In this document: positions 1-6,166 of the stretch, piece by piece
How positions within the stretch are numbered: the first letter of the stretch is position 1
How the letters are laid out: the number at the start of each line of letters is the position of its first letter
Source: UBA9676 sp036522155
Lineage (GTDB): Bacteria > Actinomycetota > Actinomycetes > Streptosporangiales > Streptosporangiaceae
DNA length: 8,053 nt
NCBI GenBank assembly: GCA_036522155.1
Contig: DATDGI010000307.1
Span: forward strand, 1 to 8,053
Reading direction: 5' to 3'
The notes under the pieces: model-generated
Told to the model about the DNA's origin: nothing
What the model saw: the letters and a program-made list of their open reading frames with translations, nothing else
Databases searched by the model: none
Program-made: the position numbers and the translations under genes

Positions 1-1029
1 GACATGCAGGACATGATCAAGGTCAAGCAGCAGGTGCGGCAGATGTGAGCGAGCCAGCTTCCGCTGCAGTTCGGCGCCAGCCCGGCCGTCGCCGGCCCTG
101 GCCACCGCCAGCACGCAGGCCGCCAGATCCAGCCCGGCGTCGGCGATCAGGGGCCCGGCCATCCGCTCGTCGATGCGATGGTCGAGAAGCTGGCCGAGCA
201 GGTCCGCGCCCAGCCGCTGCTGCCGCTCTTGCACCGCGGCGAGCTGGGCCAGCTCCAGCGCGCCACCGGTGGCGATGTGATGGAGCAGGACCAGGCTGGG
301 CGGCTGGCTGCCGACCGGTTCGGCGACGAGCGCGGTTGGCTGGTCACCAGGCACCTCGACGGCGAACGCGGCGGGCTCGCCCGGTGCGGCCTGCGGCCGG
401 CTCAGCCGCAGCACCCCGGGGATCGCGTTGCCGTGGGCGGCGTAACTGCTGGCCAGCGCCGAGGCGAAGGCGGTGCGCTCCCCGTTGCCGAACAAGGACA
501 GTCCCGTCTCAGGGTCGACCAGGAAGAGCCGCACGCCCAGCTCCTCACCCAGCCGCCGGAACAGCTCCGGCCCCGGGTGCCCGGCGATCACCGAGGCCCG
601 CAGCACCTCGTAGACCCGGGCCACCCGCCCGAGCAGGAGCGCCTCCTCCTGGCCGTTGGCGTCGGCGACCGCCCGGGCCACCGCGGTGAACGGCATGCTG
701 TAGGGGACAGCCATCAGCGGCAGCGCGAGCTCATCGGCCCGCCGGGCGGCCTGGGCGGAGAGCGGCGGGCCGGGCATCCCCGCCCCGATGCCCAGGCCGC
801 TGGCGCCCGCTTCCACCAGCCGGTCGATGAACCGGACCTGGGCCGTCTCCTCCGCGCTCAGGCTGGTCCCGTTGGTCAGCAGCAGCTCGGCCGGCCCGAG
901 CCACTGCCACGGGTCCGGCAGATCCGAGCTGTGCACCCAGCTGACCTCGCGATCGAGGCCGGCCTCGCCCGCGGTCAGGGTCAGCCGCAGATGGGGCAGT
1001 TGCAGAAGCTCACGGACGGTAATCGACAT
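1..1029 (-). CDS. PucR/CdaR-family transcriptional regulator, C-terminus cut off by window edge
   Basis: The minus strand is open from an ATG at 1029-1027 to the left edge, giving 343 codons with no stop, so the gene is partial. The first ~125 residues match the PucR N-terminal ligand-sensing domain: an opening MSITVRELLQLPHLRLTL, then a GLDREVSWVHSSDLPDP block (about residues 24-40) and the GPAELLLTNGTSL block, all hallmarks of that family. The following part, ending in RSHLPHLLLDLDHVL, fits the GGDEF-like middle domain of CdaR/PucR proteins. The C-terminal PucR helix-turn-helix expected in such proteins (usually 400-600 aa) would lie beyond position 1. The start is supported by GGGGAG (complement of 1035-1040) five bases upstream. 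Known members (Bacillus PucR, CdaR) control use of purines and other nitrogen or carbon sources. Divergent placement from the catabolic operon suggests it is that operon's local regulator, which is inference. Family call is firm; ligand is unknown. Confidence 0.9.
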   Translation of the reverse strand, partial: MSITVRELLQLPHLRLTLTAGEAGLDREVSWVHSSDLPDPWQWLGPAELLLTNGTSLSAEETAQVRFIDRLVEAGASGLGIGAGMPGPPLSAQAARRADELALPLMAVPYSMPFTAVARAVADANGQEEALLLGRVARVYEVLRASVIAGHPGPELFRRLGEELGVRLFLVDPETGLSLFGNGERTAFASALASSYAAHGNAIPGVLRLSRPQAAPGEPAAFAVEVPGDQPTALVAEPVGSQPPSLVLLHHIATGGALELAQLAAVQERQQRLGADLLGQLLDHRIDERMAGPLIADAGLDLAACVLAVARAGDGRAGAELQRKLARSHLPHLLLDLDHVLHV

Positions 1030-1043
1030 CCAAGCTCCCCGGG

Positions 1044-1061
1044 CTGCCCGCGGACGGGCAG
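1044..1061 (-). promoter_or_regulatory. Hairpin just upstream of the regulator's ribosome site
   Basis: CTGCCCG (1044-1050) and CGGGCAG (1055-1061) form a perfect 7-bp stem around a 4-base loop. In the regulator's mRNA the hairpin would end 3 nt upstream of the GGGGAG ribosome site (1035-1040). It shares bases 1058-1061 with the next inverted repeat, so the two could not be occupied or folded at once. Its function is unknown; it could also be an operator half-site pair or chance in GC-rich DNA. Confidence 0.35.
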
Positions 1062-1072
1062 ATGGCATCTGC
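1058..1072. promoter_or_regulatory. 15-bp palindrome, candidate operator
   Basis: GCAGATG and CATCTGC flank a single G, giving a perfect 7+1+7 inverted repeat. It lies 28 bp upstream of the regulator's start codon, within its probable leader, where binding could autoregulate the gene. The very short spacer disfavours an RNA hairpin and favours a protein site. It does not match any operator consensus I know. Confidence 0.35.
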
Positions 1073-1124
1073 GGTGCCGGTCGCCGCACCAGTGCTCGGT
1101 GGCCCTTCGGCCCTGATTCACCAG

Positions 1125-1153
1125 TTCATACCCCAGTACAAGCCCGTTGGGAA
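1125..1153 (-). promoter_or_regulatory. Weak candidate promoter for the PucR-type gene
   Basis: Read on the minus strand, TTCCCA (complement of 1148-1153) and TATGAA (complement of 1125-1130) are separated by 17 bp and each matches the housekeeping -35/-10 consensus at four of six positions. This would give a leader of roughly 90 nt before the ATG at 1029. Such matches are common by chance, so this is only a lead. Confidence 0.2.
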
Positions 1154-1169
1154 GATTTGCGCGCAAGTC
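1154..1169. promoter_or_regulatory. 16-bp near-perfect palindrome around TTGCGCGCAA, candidate operator
   Basis: The core TTGCGCGCAA (1157-1166) is a perfect 10-bp palindrome. Outside it, one mismatched pair is followed by two matching pairs, so GATTTGCGCGCAAGTC is symmetric except at one pair. It sits about 63 bp upstream of the operon's first start codon and directly beside the weak minus-strand -35, a fitting place for a regulator of both directions. It stands out because it is less GC-rich than its surroundings. No binding protein can be assigned from sequence. Confidence 0.35.
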
Positions 1170-1231
1170 GGATGGCTCCTGCCAGTCATGATCCGTATTG
1201 TCACCGGCAACGACCAGCGCTGGAGCCGCCG

Positions 1232-2221
1232 ATGACCCGCGGTGAACCACCCCAGCCAGCCGGCCGGCTGGCAAGCGCTTCCGTTCCGCCCGAGCCGATC
1301 ACCTGGCCACCCGGGGTAACCGCCGCGGCCTGCCTCACCTTCGACATGGACGCCGAGGCGGCGGTGCTGACCGCGGACATCTCCTCGATCAGCCGGATGA
1401 CCCCGATGAGCCACCAGTCGTACGGCCCGCTGGTCGGGGTGCCCCGGATCCTGGCCCTGCTCCAGCGGCATGGGATCACGGCGACCTTCTTCATCCCCGG
1501 CTACTCCGCACACCGCTACCCGGAGGTGGTGCGGACGGTCGCCGAGGCCGGCCATGAGATCGCGCACCACAGCTACTTCCACGAGAACACCATCGGCATG
1601 GACGAGAAGACCGAGGCTGACATGCTCGACCTCGGCCTCCAGGCGCTCCATGACGTCGCCGGCGTCCGGCCCGTCGGCTACCGGGCGCCGATGTGGGAGA
1701 TGAACTTCCACACGCCCAAGCTGCTGGCCGAACGCGGGTTCCGGTACGACTCCAGCCTGATGGACGCCGATTACCCGTATGTCCTGGCCGTCGATGAGGA
1801 GCACGGCGCCCGGCCCGCAGCCCCGGGGGCGGCCGGGACGCTGGTCGAGATACCGGTGTCGTGGGGCCTGGACGACTGGGAGCAGTACGCGTTCCTGCCC
1901 GGCCTGATCGGCTCGGGGGTCATCGAGAGCCCGGCCAAGGCACTGGAGATGTGGACGCTGGAGCTGGAGGCGATGCACCGGCTCGGCGCGGCGTTCGTCT
2001 TGTGCTGCCACCCCTTCCTGTCCGGGCGGCCGTCCCGGGCCGAAGCGCTGGAGCGGCTGATCGAACGGATGAAGTCGCTTGAGGGGCTCTGGATCACCAC
2101 GGTGGGCCAGGTAGCCGAGCACACAGAGTCACTGAACCTGCCGGCCCGCACGAGCCCGCGGCCGGTCCTTCCCGCCGACGCCTACTGGGTCGCCCGGCCA
2201 CAGGACCAACCTCCCGCCTGA
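1232..2221 (+). CDS. CE4 polysaccharide-deacetylase-fold amidohydrolase, probably cytosolic (allantoinase/cyclic-imide-hydrolase-like)
   Basis: A 329-aa protein of the NodB-fold deacetylase family. Visible motifs are TFDMDAE (residues 36-42, the acidic motif 1), HEIAHHSYFHE (108-118) with a metal-binding H113-x3-H117 pair, GYRAP (149-153), a VSWGLDDWEQY stretch (209-219), and CCHPF with His260, the expected catalytic/base histidine. Length and motifs fit the HpPgdA/PuuE-like branch, which includes peptidoglycan deacetylase, a hydrolase of allantoin, and cyclic imide hydrolases. No signal peptide or membrane anchor precedes the domain, arguing for a small cytosolic substrate rather than cell-wall sugar. 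The start at 1232 has GGAG (1222-1225) at good spacing; an in-frame ATG at 1172 lacks a ribosome site and adds unconserved sequence. It is the first gene of the operon, and the permease starts 10 bp after its stop. Substrate is not determined. Confidence 0.88.
   Translation: MTRGEPPQPAGRLASASVPPEPITWPPGVTAAACLTFDMDAEAAVLTADISSISRMTPMSHQSYGPLVGVPRILALLQRHGITATFFIPGYSAHRYPEVVRTVAEAGHEIAHHSYFHENTIGMDEKTEADMLDLGLQALHDVAGVRPVGYRAPMWEMNFHTPKLLAERGFRYDSSLMDADYPYVLAVDEEHGARPAAPGAAGTLVEIPVSWGLDDWEQYAFLPGLIGSGVIESPAKALEMWTLELEAMHRLGAAFVLCCHPFLSGRPSRAEALERLIERMKSLEGLWITTVGQVAEHTESLNLPARTSPRPVLPADAYWVARPQDQPPA
1255..1272. repeat. 18-bp perfect palindrome inside the start of the CE4 gene
   Basis: GCCAGCCGG is followed directly by its reverse complement CCGGCTGGC. 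It lies 24 nt into the coding region, encoding part of the poorly conserved N-terminal leader of the protein. It could bind a regulator downstream of the operon's promoter. However, GGCCGGCTGG-like strings recur in coding sequence across this window, so codon bias may explain it. Confidence 0.4.
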
Positions 2222-2231
2222 GAGGACAGCC

Positions 2232-3692
2232 ATGACTGAGATGTCGACGATCGCAGATCCGGCAGAGAAGCGGCCGGTCAGAGACTTCAAGCTGCGCTCG
2301 GCGTTCGCGCTGTCGTTCGCCGACCTGTCGCCCATCGTCGGCATCTACACCGTGTTCGCCATCGGCCTGATCGCGGCGGGCCCGGCGTTCCTGTGGGCCT
2401 TCCCGCTGGTGCTGGTCGGGCAGTTGTTCGTATGTGGCGTCTTCGGCAACCTGGTCTCCAAATGGCCGCTTCAGGGCAGTGTGTACGCCTGGTCGCGGGA
2501 ACTGATCGGCCCGCGTTACGGATGGTTCACCGGCTGGTCCTACATGTGGGGGCTCACGCTCACCCTGGCGGTCCTGCCGATCACCGCGTCCCCTTACATC
2601 CTGGGTGCGGCGGGCGTGAACTCTCCCTCCCAGACCACCGTCGAACTGGTGGCGGTCGGGGTCCTGCTGGGCGGCTCGGCCGTGAACCTGATCGGCGGGC
2701 GGCTGCTGAAGGGCCTGATCTTCATCGCCCTGGGCGCGGAGATCATCGCCTCCGCCGGGATCGGCATCACGCTGCTGATCAGCCACCGGGTCAACCCGCT
2801 GTCGATCATCTTCAACACGGCCGGCACCGGGCATGGGGCCGGCTGGCTGTTCGGGGCGTTCCTGCTGCCGGTCGCGTACATCGCCTATTCGTTCATCGGC
2901 TTCGAGGCCTCGGCGTCCATCGGCGAGGAGGTCCAGGAATCCCGGAAGGTCCTGCCGAAGGCCGTCATTCTCTCGCTCGCGGTCGGCGGGGTGCTGGTCA
3001 TCGTCGCCTGCCTCGGCCTCGTGCTGGCCATCCCCGACATGTCCGCGGTGATGTCGGGCAAGGACACCAACCCCATCGCCACCACCCTGGAGACCGCCTA
3101 CGGGTCGGGGGCCGGCCGGTCGCTGCTCATCGCGCTCGCGGTCGGCTTCACCTCCAGCATGATCGCGGTGCAGACCGCGGTGACCCGGGCGATCTGGGCC
3201 AACGCCCGGGACAAGGTGCTGCCAGGAACCCGGCTGCTGGGCAAGCTGTCGGGGCGCGAGCACCTGCCCCGGTGGGCGATCGCGCTGACCGTGGTCATCG
3301 CCGGGGCGCTGATCTTCGCCGGCGCGTCCAAGGTGTTCGCGCTGCTGGTGTCGTTCTCCGCCTTCGGCTTCATCCTGTCCTACTACCTGCCGATCGCGGC
3401 GCTGGGGTACAAGCAGTGGCGCGGCCAGCGGCCGACCAGCGGCGCGTGGGGAGAACGGTCGATCCGGCTGGTGACGGCCGTCGCCGCGATCTGGCTGACC
3501 GCTGAGATCGTGAACCTGGTCTGGCCCCGGCCGGTGAACAGCGCGTGGTACCTCAACTGGGGTGTCCTCATCATGACCGGGCTGCTGGGCGTGGTCGGGG
3601 CGATCATCTGCTGGTGGGCCTTCCGGCCCGGGTCGGCGGGGGCACAGGCCGCACACGTGACCCACGCGGTGATCGACGTGGAGGATGCGTGA
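2232..3692 (+). CDS. APC-superfamily amino acid/amine permease (ACT-family-like)
   Basis: A 486-aa integral membrane protein with about 12 hydrophobic segments (roughly residues 26-48, 53-75, 98-126, 136-154, 159-183, 205-225, 243-267, 295-318, 347-365, 368-393, 411-431, 440-463) and short charged ends in the cytosol. The first helix has the broken SFADLSPIVGIY pattern typical of the LeuT/APC fold. FGNLVSKWPLQGSVYAWSRE (71-90) and GFEASASIGEE (223-233), followed by ESRKVLPKAV, match the amino acid/choline transporter (ACT) branch that imports amino acids, GABA, choline or polyamines. It should import the operon's substrate in symport with a cation (family knowledge). AGAGGA (2221-2226) precedes the ATG, and the stop overlaps the next gene's start in GTGA. 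The exact substrate cannot be read from sequence. Confidence 0.92.
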   Translation: MTEMSTIADPAEKRPVRDFKLRSAFALSFADLSPIVGIYTVFAIGLIAAGPAFLWAFPLVLVGQLFVCGVFGNLVSKWPLQGSVYAWSRELIGPRYGWFTGWSYMWGLTLTLAVLPITASPYILGAAGVNSPSQTTVELVAVGVLLGGSAVNLIGGRLLKGLIFIALGAEIIASAGIGITLLISHRVNPLSIIFNTAGTGHGAGWLFGAFLLPVAYIAYSFIGFEASASIGEEVQESRKVLPKAVILSLAVGGVLVIVACLGLVLAIPDMSAVMSGKDTNPIATTLETAYGSGAGRSLLIALAVGFTSSMIAVQTAVTRAIWANARDKVLPGTRLLGKLSGREHLPRWAIALTVVIAGALIFAGASKVFALLVSFSAFGFILSYYLPIAALGYKQWRGQRPTSGAWGERSIRLVTAVAAIWLTAEIVNLVWPRPVNSAWYLNWGVLIMTGLLGVVGAIICWWAFRPGSAGAQAAHVTHAVIDVEDA

Positions 3693-4399
3693 CGCCAGAC
3701 GGCAGCGGCCGGCCCGCCGCCGTCATCACCGGTGCCGCCAGCGGGATCGGCCAGGCATGCGCCGCGCTGATGCGCCGATCCGGCTGGCGGACCGCGGGGA
3801 TCGACCTCAACCCGTCCGGCACCGACCTGTCGCTGCAGGCCGACGTCGCTGACCGGGCCGCGGTGACCGCGGCGGTGGACCAGGCCGCAGCGCAGTTCGG
3901 CCAGATCGACCTGCTGGTCAGCGCCGCGGGTTACTACGAGGAGGGCATCGACGTCGCGGACATCACCCGCGCTCAGTGGGACCGGATGCTCGCGGTGATC
4001 CTCGGAGGGACGGTCAACTGCTGCGCGGCCGTGCTGCCTCACATGCTGCGCCGGGGCCAGGGCACCATCGTCGCGATCTCCTCGGAGCTGGCGCTGGCGG
4101 GCAGCGCCACCGATCTGCACTACGTCGCGGCCAAGGGAGCCGTGCTCGGCCTGGTGAAGTCGCTGGCGATGGAGGTCGCGGAGACCGCCATCCGGGTGAA
4201 TGCGGTGGCCCCCGGGCCGACCGACACCCCGTTGCTGGCCGCCGACTCACTGTGGCGCAAGCCCGACTACCTGGCCACCCTGCCACTGGGCCGGCTGGTC
4301 ACCCCGGACGAGATCGCTGCCGCCGTGTACTACCTGGCCACCGAGGGGTCCATGTACTGCGGCGAGGTCCTGTCACCCAATGCCGGGGCGGTGATCTGA
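3689..4399 (+). CDS. SDR-family oxidoreductase with altered catalytic tetrad (SDR1)
   Basis: A 236-aa classical short-chain dehydrogenase. It has the cofactor motif TGAASGIG (14-21), an acidic residue after the second strand (Asp39) that favours NAD over NADP, SAAG (78-81) in place of NNAG, and catalytic Ser132, Tyr145 and Lys149. The tetrad Asn, normally in a VNLxG block, is Ile104 here (VILGG). The spacing to Ser132 (28 residues) equals that of Asn116 to Ser144 in the next gene, so the alignment is secure. The C-terminus ends in SPNAGAVI instead of the usual vDGG. The start is GTG at 3689, overlapping the permease stop by 4 bp, with GGAGG at 3680-3684; the longer open frame upstream is permease sequence read in another frame. 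SDRs oxidise alcohols or reduce ketones; the substrate is unknown. It may be weakly active or work with its neighbour. Confidence 0.9.
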   Translation: MTPDGSGRPAAVITGAASGIGQACAALMRRSGWRTAGIDLNPSGTDLSLQADVADRAAVTAAVDQAAAQFGQIDLLVSAAGYYEEGIDVADITRAQWDRMLAVILGGTVNCCAAVLPHMLRRGQGTIVAISSELALAGSATDLHYVAAKGAVLGLVKSLAMEVAETAIRVNAVAPGPTDTPLLAADSLWRKPDYLATLPLGRLVTPDEIAAAVYYLATEGSMYCGEVLSPNAGAVI

Positions 4400-4400
4400 C

Positions 4401-5180
4401 ATGGCTGGCCAGACCGGCCCGGGCCAGGCACGGCGCCCGGTGGCCCTGGTCACCGGGGCCGCCCAGGGGCTCGGCCGGGCGACGGCGGTGCGGCTGGCCG
4501 CCGACGGGTTCGCCGTCGCGGTCAACGACATTTCCGACGACGGCCGGCTGGCCGCGCTCGCCGGGCAGATCGGCGGCCTCGCCGTCCCGGCGGACATCGC
4601 CGACCCCGCCGCCGGGCCGGCCATGGTCGCGGCCATCGCCGGCCAGCTCGGCCCGGTGCAGGTCCTGGTGGCCAACGCCGCGGCCATGGCGATGAGCCCG
4701 TTCCTGGAGGCCAAGCCGGACGAGTGGTGGCATCAGATCGACGTGAACCTGTCCGGGCACTTCCGGATCATCCAGGCCGTCATCCCGGCCATGTGCGCGC
4801 AGCGCCATGGCCGCATCGTGATCATCGCGTCGGGCTGGGGCGTGATCGGGCACCCGAACGCCACCGCCTACGCCGCCTCCAAGGCGGGCCTCATCGCGCT
4901 GACCAAGGGCCTGGGCCGGGAACTGGGCCCGCAGGGAATCCTCACCAATGCCATCGCGCCGTCCTTCATCGACACCGAGCAGCTGCGGGTCGATGCCGAC
5001 GATGCCGGCCTCACGCTGGACCAGATGCGCGAGCGTTACCGCGAGCTCATCCCGGTCCGCCAGCTTGCCAGCGTGGAGGACATCGCCGCGGCGGTGGCCT
5101 TCCTGGCGGGCCCCGGGTCGGGTGCGGTGATCGGCCAGGTGCTGCAGCCCAACGGCGGAGTGACCCGGACCCGTGCCTGA
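4401..5180 (+). CDS. SDR-family oxidoreductase with intact catalytic tetrad (SDR2)
   Basis: A 259-aa classical SDR beginning one base after the SDR1 stop, so the two are almost certainly translated together. Motifs: TGAAQGLG (18-25) for cofactor binding, Asp43 suggesting NAD preference, ANAAA (91-95) in place of NNAGx, VNLSG with tetrad Asn116, then Ser144, Tyr157 and Lys161 (YAASK). The end has GQVLQPNGG, the normal C-terminal signature with PNGG. Likely reaction: NAD(P)-dependent oxidation of a hydroxyl group on the catabolic intermediate, as judged from family and context only. It resembles SDR1 in overall pattern, and both carry a PN(A/G)G end. There is only a weak purine-rich site before the ATG, consistent with coupled translation. 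Automated labels such as 3-oxoacyl-ACP reductase would be over-specific. Confidence 0.92.
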   Translation: MAGQTGPGQARRPVALVTGAAQGLGRATAVRLAADGFAVAVNDISDDGRLAALAGQIGGLAVPADIADPAAGPAMVAAIAGQLGPVQVLVANAAAMAMSPFLEAKPDEWWHQIDVNLSGHFRIIQAVIPAMCAQRHGRIVIIASGWGVIGHPNATAYAASKAGLIALTKGLGRELGPQGILTNAIAPSFIDTEQLRVDADDAGLTLDQMRERYRELIPVRQLASVEDIAAAVAFLAGPGSGAVIGQVLQPNGGVTRTRA

Positions 5181-5209
5181 CTTCTCGCGATCCACTGACG
5201 GGAGGCTCC

Positions 5210-6166
5210 ATGCCTGATCCCACGCGCGAGCCGGTCGGGCCGGTGGACGGGAGGAAGGTGCCCCGGTTCGCCGGCTCGGGGTCGTTCGCCCGGATTCCGG
5301 AAATCGACCGGGTCGCGGACTATGACGTCGCCGTCCTGGGCGTGCCGTTCGACAACGGCACCTCTTACCGCCCGGGAGCCCGGTTCGGCCCGATGGCGGT
5401 CCGGCAGGCGTCACGGCACCTGCGGCCCGGTCATCACGTCGAGCTGGACTGCGCCCCGTTCGCGGCCATCCAGGTCGCCGACGCCGGGGACGTGCCGGTC
5501 ACGCCGTTCTCGATCGACGAGGCCGTGCAGCAGATCGCCGGGCACGCCAGCGAACTGCTGCGGGACGGCCGGAAGGTCATCGCCATCGGCGGCGACCACA
5601 CGATCGCGCTGCCGATGCTGCGGTCGGTGACCCGCGTCCACGGCCCGGTCGCGCTGGTCCACTTCGACGCGCACCTGGACACCTGGGACACCTACTTCAA
5701 CGCGCCCACCACGCACGGCACGATCTTCCGCCGCGCGTTCGAGGAAAACCTCCTGGTCGCGGATCATTCGATCCACGTCGGCATCCGCGGCCCGATCTAC
5801 GGCAGCGCCGACCTGGACGATGACCGGCGGTTCGGCTTCCGGACCATCCGGGCCAGCGACATCGACGACCTCGGGGTCCCAGGGACGATCGCCGCGATCA
5901 CCGACCGGGTGGCCGGCCTGCCCGTCTACCTGTCCATCGACATCGATGTCCTTGACCCGTCCTACGCGCCGGGCACCGGGACACCGGAGGCGGGCGGGCT
6001 GTCCAGCCGGGAACTGCTCCGGGTGCTGCGGGGCCTGACCAGCCTCCACCTGGTCAGCGCCGACCTGGTCGAGGTGTCACCCGCCTACGACCACGCCGAG
6101 ATCACCTCGATCGCCGCCGCCACCGTGATCTTCGACATCATCGCCCTGCTCGGCAGGGAGTCCTGA
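5210..6166 (+). CDS. speB: Agmatinase-family ureohydrolase (guanidino-compound hydrolase)
   Basis: A 318-aa member of the arginase/agmatinase family, which removes urea from a guanidino group using two Mn(II) ions (a few members use Ni). All six metal ligands are visible: His130 (GGDHT), Asp153, His155 and Asp157 (FDAHLDTWD), and Asp244 and Asp246 (SIDIDVLDP). His169 (THGT) and Glu288 (VEVSP) match active-site positions, and the PGTGTPEAGGL stretch is characteristic of agmatinases. The DTWDTYF...THGTIFRRA loop and the VGIRGPIYG stretch look like agmatinase/guanidinobutyrase/guanidinopropionase enzymes rather than true arginases. The symbol is therefore a family label; agmatine is only one possible substrate. 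The start at 5210 has GGGAGG (5200-5205); the same frame is open further upstream, but that part overlaps SDR2. The 29-bp gap to SDR2 is the largest in the operon. The stop overlaps the next start by one base. Confidence 0.93.
   Translation: MPDPTREPVGPVDGRKVPRFAGSGSFARIPEIDRVADYDVAVLGVPFDNGTSYRPGARFGPMAVRQASRHLRPGHHVELDCAPFAAIQVADAGDVPVTPFSIDEAVQQIAGHASELLRDGRKVIAIGGDHTIALPMLRSVTRVHGPVALVHFDAHLDTWDTYFNAPTTHGTIFRRAFEENLLVADHSIHVGIRGPIYGSADLDDDRRFGFRTIRASDIDDLGVPGTIAAITDRVAGLPVYLSIDIDVLDPSYAPGTGTPEAGGLSSRELLRVLRGLTSLHLVSADLVEVSPAYDHAEITSIAAATVIFDIIALLGRES

Larger units (their letters stand above)
1030..1231. promoter_or_regulatory. Divergent intergenic control region
   Basis: This 202-bp non-coding stretch separates the minus-strand regulator from the plus-strand operon and must carry both promoters. 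It contains several short inverted repeats, listed separately, and four scattered copies of CCAGT. For the plus-strand operon I see no convincing -35/-10 pair; TATTGT at 1196-1201 is the best -10-like hexamer but lacks a good partner. Nothing here looks coding: the open frames crossing it are extensions of frames overlapping the real genes. Confidence 0.6.

Noticed and set aside
1101..1112. GGCC-CTTC-GGCC inverted repeat as a terminator or attenuator
   Set aside because: Only a 4-bp stem and no T-tract on either strand; expected by chance at this GC content.
178..1116. Plus-strand open frames over the left 1.1 kb (including one of 312 codons and one of 214 codons at 45-689)
   Set aside because: They are arginine-, proline- and glycine-rich with no family resemblance. 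The minus strand here encodes a clear PucR-type protein.
788..1231. Extending the CE4 gene upstream to ATG 788 or ATG 1172
   Set aside because: The extension would overlap the regulator antisense or the promoter region, has no ribosome site, and encodes unconserved sequence. ATG 1232 has GGAG at good spacing.
1118..2122. 334-codon minus-strand open frame opposite the CE4 gene
   Set aside because: No recognisable domain. It lies antisense to all conserved CE4 motifs and spans the divergent promoter region.
2094..3665. 523-codon minus-strand open frame opposite the permease
   Set aside because: It is stop-free because of high GC. The product is low-complexity, rich in Arg/Gly/Asp/Gln, and the opposite strand encodes a permease with 12 membrane segments and family motifs.
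3545..3688. Upstream extension of SDR1 to ATG 3545
   Set aside because: It overlaps the permease C-terminal helix coding sequence out of frame. GTG 3689 gives a normal SDR N-terminus with GGAGG upstream.
4724..5209. Upstream extension of the ureohydrolase to ATG 4724
   Set aside because: It runs within SDR2 in another frame with a low-complexity product. ATG 5210 has GGGAGG and gives the normal family length.
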